This document shows positions 55,711-60,079 of a stretch of 60,079 nucleotides of DNA, piece by piece. The position numbers were made by a program, and so were the translations under genes. This DNA is from Ophioceras dolichostomum (taxonomy: Eukaryota; Ascomycota; Sordariomycetes; Magnaporthales; Ophioceraceae): positions 1 through 60,079 of the forward strand of contig PYST01000239.1 of assembly GCA_003049485.1 (NCBI GenBank), written 5' to 3'. Under the pieces are notes generated by a model. It saw only the letters and a list, made by a program, of their open reading frames with translations, was not told where the DNA came from and ran no database searches. Every line of letters starts with the position of its first letter. Within the stretch, counting starts at the first letter, position 1.

Positions 55711-57948
55711 ATGGAGGGCTCCGCCGCTCCAACCCCGGGAGCCGCCGATCCGGCGGCTCCAAACCCGCCTGCGGCCTCGTCGAAGGTCGCAGGCGCTGGG
55801 TCTGACTTACAGACTCTGATGAGCGAGATTGCCGCGACTCTCAATGGCGGCAATCCTGATTCCAACGAGAACTCCAATGCGAATTCTGATATTCCCGTGG
55901 CCATCGAGCCCACTTCTGAGCTCCCAGACATGCCCATCGCGGCGGTCGTCGGCAGCGAGGCTGCCATGCATGGAGACACACCGATGGATGTTGATGAGCA
56001 TGCATCCGACGAGTCACTCGAGCCCGGCCACAGTATGTATCCCGATCACTACCGACCTTCTCGCCATTACTGCCTCATCTTCCGCGATGGAGCAATAGCT
56101 GTCGCGTTCAAATCTGACATAGAGTGCTCTGTAGTTCTCGAGCCGGCCAGAGAAGACCATTCGACGCCGGACCGCCAGCCGGCTCCCCATTGCGCTGAGT
56201 CTGCCCCAATGCAGTCGTCGCATGACGATCTCTCCGTGTCCGCCTCTCGAACCGTCGAGGGCGAGCACCGGGGACTTCGTCAGGGCCCTGTTCCTCCGAA
56301 GGATTCCAAGCAGGGCCGATTCCGAGAGCTGCTCGGGATCACCAACGACAAGAGGGAGCAGACTCCCGACACGAGTAATGGTCTCGGTGCCTCGCGGCCC
56401 GCGAGCCACCGACCCGTCGAGCCCGCTATCGTCCTGTCGAGGGGTGGTTCTGGTCTGCCCAGCCGGCCCTCTTTTGCGGAGCAGAGTCCGAGTATAAGCG
56501 GCAACCAGCCAGCCGCTTATAACCCCTTCCGTAGCCAGAACGGGGAGAGCTACGGTCGGCTCTCCCCGCCGCCCTCGCTCCAGAGCAGCTTTGGCGCCCC
56601 GTCTTTCTCGTCGGACCGGTTCATGACGAGCGCTAGCCATGTTCCGCTCATGAACCCCATGAGACAGCAAGCTGCCCTCGGTATCTTGCCAACCCTTCCC
56701 ACCACACCGCTGCCTTCGGAAAGCCTGGGCGGACCGCAGCAGGGCGGTAGTAAGAATGGAGGCCCGCAGGCTGTCCAGGCGGCGTCGCAGCCTCCCAAGC
56801 CCGTGATCAGCTCGAATGCAGCCGCCCTGTTTGTCCCAGCGACAAAGACTCAGCAGCCAACTGCGTCGAAGCCAACTGTCCACTCAGCCGTCCAGGCTCA
56901 GCCAGCGAAGGCGGGCCAGAAAATCACTACGGCAATTGGCTTGGGCCCCGTCCATGAGCTCTCCCTGCAGTGCCAGGTTCGGCGGATCAACCCTACCTGG
57001 GAGCCCACCATGGATCGCAAGGGTTTTTATTGCAGTGTCACAATCGGCGACTCCCTGAATTTCCATATTGCCAAGCCGCGTGGCTCCTGCCAGGCTGCGA
57101 AGGAGGCGGTTGCCGCCCTCGCACTAGACCATGTGCGTGGGATGGCGATACCTGCGAACCCGGCCACGGCACCCTACAAACTGTTGCGCGAGCACTTCTC
57201 ACAGGGCATTTCTGCCTCGCGATCCGGCCGTGTTGTGCCTGTGGCGGCAATGAAGCCCAAGGGGCCTCCGGCCACGGACGCTCGCCGCCCAGGGCAGGAC
57301 AAGGCATCTTCCAACAACGCCCCAAAGACTACCTCTGCCTCGTCCAAGCTAAAGACTGAATTGGGGGCGAAGCCGACAAACCTCCGACCGGATACGAGGG
57401 ACCACCTCATTCGCCAGATCGAGGATGCCATCGGCTACCACGTGCCCGAGCAGTACCGAACGAACGAGCTCACCTCGCAAGCCTTCCTGGCCGGCTTCTC
57501 CCTGGGCGCCCGCGCCTTCGAGCCCGAGCCTGCCCGTAACCGCCGCTCCACTACTGGCTCCGGCTCTGATCGTCGCGAGCGAGACCGTCGCGGCCGCGGC
57601 AAGGGTGATAGATCCGCCCAGAAGCCGTCTTACCGGGAGCGCTCCCCGCTCCCGGGTCCCAACGGCTCACGCGGCCGGGCTCGATCGCCGGACATCAAGA
57701 AGGAGCCGCGGTCCTCGGCGTCGCGTTCCGGGTCGGCCCATCGCTCCTCCCGTCACCACCACGGCCGGTCGCGGTCCCCGCCCCGGGACCGTCGCGACGA
57801 TCAACGCGATGCTCGTCGCGATGAGTACCATCCCCGCGATGATCACCGTGACCACTATCGTGATGACCAACATGCTGCCTGCTACCAAGGCGATGTTTGG
57901 TACTGGGCCCCGACGTCGGAGCCATACTATCCGCATGGTCGGTGGTGA
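55711..57948 (+). CDS. dsRNA-binding-domain-like protein with RS/RD-rich tail
   Basis: The frame is open from the ATG at 55711 (MEGSAAPTPGAADP) to 57948, 745 residues unspliced. A stretch at 56033-56122 (or to 56134) has a GTATGT donor, a CTGAC branch site and a TAG acceptor, is a multiple of three and has no stop. It is probably an intron, so the real protein is about 30 residues shorter. At about 56940-57140, HELSLQCQVRR, TWEPTMDRKGFYCSVTIGD and AAKEAVAALALDHVRGM follow the order of a double-stranded RNA-binding motif. The tail is rich in Arg/Ser, then Arg/Asp/His (RRERDRRGRGKGDR, DRRDDQRDARRDE), as in RNA-processing factors. The rest is disordered. A nuclear RNA-binding role is likely; no specific orthologue is recognised. 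Confidence 0.78.
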   Translation: MEGSAAPTPGAADPAAPNPPAASSKVAGAGSDLQTLMSEIAATLNGGNPDSNENSNANSDIPVAIEPTSELPDMPIAAVVGSEAAMHGDTPMDVDEHASDESLEPGHSMYPDHYRPSRHYCLIFRDGAIAVAFKSDIECSVVLEPAREDHSTPDRQPAPHCAESAPMQSSHDDLSVSASRTVEGEHRGLRQGPVPPKDSKQGRFRELLGITNDKREQTPDTSNGLGASRPASHRPVEPAIVLSRGGSGLPSRPSFAEQSPSISGNQPAAYNPFRSQNGESYGRLSPPPSLQSSFGAPSFSSDRFMTSASHVPLMNPMRQQAALGILPTLPTTPLPSESLGGPQQGGSKNGGPQAVQAASQPPKPVISSNAAALFVPATKTQQPTASKPTVHSAVQAQPAKAGQKITTAIGLGPVHELSLQCQVRRINPTWEPTMDRKGFYCSVTIGDSLNFHIAKPRGSCQAAKEAVAALALDHVRGMAIPANPATAPYKLLREHFSQGISASRSGRVVPVAAMKPKGPPATDARRPGQDKASSNNAPKTTSASSKLKTELGAKPTNLRPDTRDHLIRQIEDAIGYHVPEQYRTNELTSQAFLAGFSLGARAFEPEPARNRRSTTGSGSDRRERDRRGRGKGDRSAQKPSYRERSPLPGPNGSRGRARSPDIKKEPRSSASRSGSAHRSSRHHHGRSRSPPRDRRDDQRDARRDEYHPRDDHRDHYRDDQHAACYQGDVWYWAPTSEPYYPHGRW

Positions 57949-60079
57949 GAAGACGCCGCCCGTCATGCTGCGTAGAGGCATATTACGGATGTCCACGCCC
58001 GCGATCCTCCTGGTTGAGGGCTATCCTGTTACATCAGTCATTCTGCCCTAAGGATGGATCTTGACTCCTCCGCCACGCCCACTGTGGGCGTGGCCGGGGA
58101 CTGGTCACAGCATGGCTCACGCCACGCGACTTCCCCTTGTCTTGCCTTGCGTTCTACGCACTTGTCTTCGGACGTCTTTTTGTCCTTTTTCCGGGTCTTT
58201 ATCATTCGGCTTCACTCAGGGAGTTGCGTGCGACGGAATTATGCCAACAACAAGGGCTCTACATCTCCGTGGCCTTGAGACCATCAGTTCTTCTCTCTCC
58301 TCTTCGACACTACTAGTATGTAACCGCTTAATTGACCACCCCACTCTCCTCTTAAAGTTTTCTGATTCCTGTGCAGCTTCCCGCTTCCCAGGTTCGTCTT
58401 CCTCTTCTTGTGTTATGTATCATATCAGGGGCAACGAAAGCATCCCCCGGTCCTCCCGGAGTCTGTTGGAGAGAGATACTCCTCGCAATAGACTTCACCC
58501 TTCTTCTTATGCATGCGCAGGCTAGTTCAAGATGACATGTACAAAAGGCTCTAGGCCCTAGTCGAATTAGATGTAAGATAGACGCAAACAGGTCAGCAGA
58601 TTCGTACCTCTCTCGACATGCCCTACTGCTAACCTACGTGCCTAGCTGCGTGTAACTCCGATCCCACGGACAGAAGTTATTTCGGGACAAAAGATGACGA
58701 GATATTCAATAGCGCAGGCTAGAGATGTGATAAATAATGAGGTCCTTTCAGCGCCCTACGCTGGCACATGAATGCAGGTGAATTGGTATAATGATCTGCC
58801 ACACATCAAAGATCTTAGGAAAGCCACCGCATGCTACAGCAAAGATAACTGGTGACCTTAAGCCGCTAACAGCAGAAGAAGTTTTCAAGAGAGCCCTCAT
58901 CACAGCAAATATCACCAAGACGCCGCACACCCCTCTACAGCAATATGATAAGCTCAAGACAACAAATCCTCCCTTGCCCATCTCGGCCCTTTCAAGCCAC
59001 AAGATCATCGTCGACGTGAATCTACTCCTTCACCTCCCCCTCCTCCTCCTCCTCCTTCCACCTTACCTGCGTCTGCCTCGTCATATTGCCATCAACATCA
59101 TCGTCATCACGTATGCGGCGGCCTAGGCTTAGGCGGCATCGGCTTGGGCTTCGGGTCGGGGCGGCCCTCGTCGCCGTCACCGCCTGGCCTGGCGGGGCGA
59201 GTTGGGTCTGGGGTGATAGCGGGGGTGTTGGTTTTCCTGGCGAATGCCATTGTAGTTAACTATGGGTTCGGCCGGGTGGCTCTGCCGCTGGTTGAGTTTT
59301 GAAATTATCTTCGAAGCTTTCATTCTCTCGTTGAGAAGTTGGGGAGGGAGGCGGTGTGGGTTCAGTTGCAGACGGGAAATGAGGATTTATATGATTACAG
59401 ATACGTAGGGAAGTTATCCCCTTGGTGAAATCACTGATTCGATGTGACGATTGGTGTGGTGAGTGGGGTGTGTTTCCGGCATAAAAGGAGATGAAAGCAT
59501 CCCCTTGACGGGCGTGATGTAAAAGACCCAAAAGTAGAGGGACGGTAGATCTCACATCGACTGGAGACCTCGCAACCGGCCTCGGGTATTGACGCATCTT
59601 GGACACTGAACGTTTTCTGCCTATCACAGTTCCCCTGCCCTGCCCCTGACTTCGGATCGAAAGCCGCGTGGCATCTTTCACCGTCCAAGAAGGAGTGCAG
59701 GAGACGACTGGAGTCCTCGCAAGCTTTCTCGTGGCCAGGCACCTACCCAGCCAGAACTGCAGCGTCTTTATGTTACGGTTGCAACTCAATGAGACGAGCC
59801 ATGGCTTGCCACAGAGATGTCTACAAGCGTTGCTACAATGCTAGTGAGACACACGTTAAGTCTTCGCCGATTCTTACCCACCTGCGTATCTGCTCCTCTT
59901 CTCCGTAATATCAACTTACAAATTCGTGCACTGCCTGAAGACTTATTGGAAAAGAGAGAAGGGAACTATTTAAATGAGTTTATTGAAGAGCCTTGCCCTT
60001 CCTATTCTGTCTATCTACAGAGTGAATGGACGGTCTTTTATAGACCTCTAGAGTGGAGGGATGAATCACGTCGAAGGTC
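57949..60079. other. 3' flank and gene-poor end of window
   Basis: No convincing gene. Frames at 58061-58525 and 59256-59789 have no domain. A small Pro-rich frame on the minus strand at 59107-59250 is listed separately. Confidence 0.45.
59107..59250 (-). CDS. possible 47-residue proline-rich peptide
   Basis: An ATG in reasonable context (CTACAATG) opens 47 codons, MAFARKTNTPAITPDPTRP then a Gly/Asp patch, a Lys-Pro alternating stretch (KPKPMPPKPRPP) and a stop. Composition is coherent, but there is no domain, and short GC-rich frames like this can arise by chance. It could be a first exon with further exons downstream. Confidence 0.25.
   Translation of the reverse strand: MAFARKTNTPAITPDPTRPARPGGDGDEGRPDPKPKPMPPKPRPPHT

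Noticed and set aside
59256..59789. 177-codon minus-strand frame near the right end
   Set aside because: No domain, no signal peptide, and biased composition; not separable from chance.
1..60079. CRISPR arrays, insertion sequences, transposase or reverse-transcriptase genes, rRNA
   Set aside because: None seen. The genome is eukaryotic, and I found no transposon domains or long terminal repeats by eye, although degraded elements in the AT-richer gaps could escape notice.

Overview
The window is nuclear DNA of a filamentous ascomycete, most likely a Sordariomycete. The evidence is short spliceosomal introns (about 60-200 nt) with GTRAGT-type donors and CTAAC/CTGAC branch sites, GC-rich exons, and families typical of this group: a conidiation-specific protein 13 relative, a GH3 beta-xylosidase, an NLR-type NACHT protein, a DHA14 drug:H+ antiporter, an APH-fold kinase and a FunK1 kinase remnant. 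The species cannot be named from the sequence.

Left part (1-21 kb). A secreted con-13-like protein (1.8-3.0 kb) is followed by a six-exon secreted protein built from four cysteine-rich domains that I read as Y3-like glycan-binding modules (3.9-6.7 kb). Next come a large four-exon protein with an F-box-like segment (7.2-10.3 kb), a small disordered protein on the minus strand (11.1-11.9 kb), a three-exon secreted GH3 beta-xylosidase (13.8-16.6 kb, minus), and two unassigned single-exon minus-strand proteins (18.2-20.8 kb).

Middle part (21-40 kb). 20.8-25.3 kb is nearly empty and holds a 102-N assembly gap flanked by G runs. A 52-residue cysteine-rich protein lies at 25.9 kb behind a TATA box. 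A 1246-residue NLR-like protein (SesB/PGAP1-like hydrolase plus NACHT) runs 31.8-28.0 kb on the minus strand. A small secreted cysteine-rich protein (32.8-33.4 kb), an MFS transporter (35.6-37.7 kb) and an APH-like kinase with a Cys-cluster N-terminus (39.6-38.3 kb) follow.

Right part (42-60 kb). A long acidic, repeat-containing protein (46.1-42.1 kb, minus) has a frame that is open except for two in-frame TAG codons. One of them sits inside a C-x2-C-x12-H-x5-H zinc-finger-like motif. These could be nonsense mutations or sites for the sexual-stage A-to-I editing (UAG to UGG) known in Sordariomycetes. Beyond it is a stretch of decayed genes: a dihydropyrimidinase, a FunK1 kinase and an uncharacterised fungal protein, each with frameshifts, and the last two also with internal stops. 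Intact genes resume with a D-2-hydroxyacid dehydrogenase (54.0-55.2 kb) and a dsRNA-binding-like protein with an RS/RD-rich tail (55.7-57.9 kb). The last 2 kb hold nothing convincing.

The genes do not form an obvious pathway or biosynthetic cluster. The mix of secreted proteins, an NLR, an efflux pump and a pseudogene-rich stretch suggests a partly accessory region. All exon boundaries are read by eye; no transcript or database support was available.
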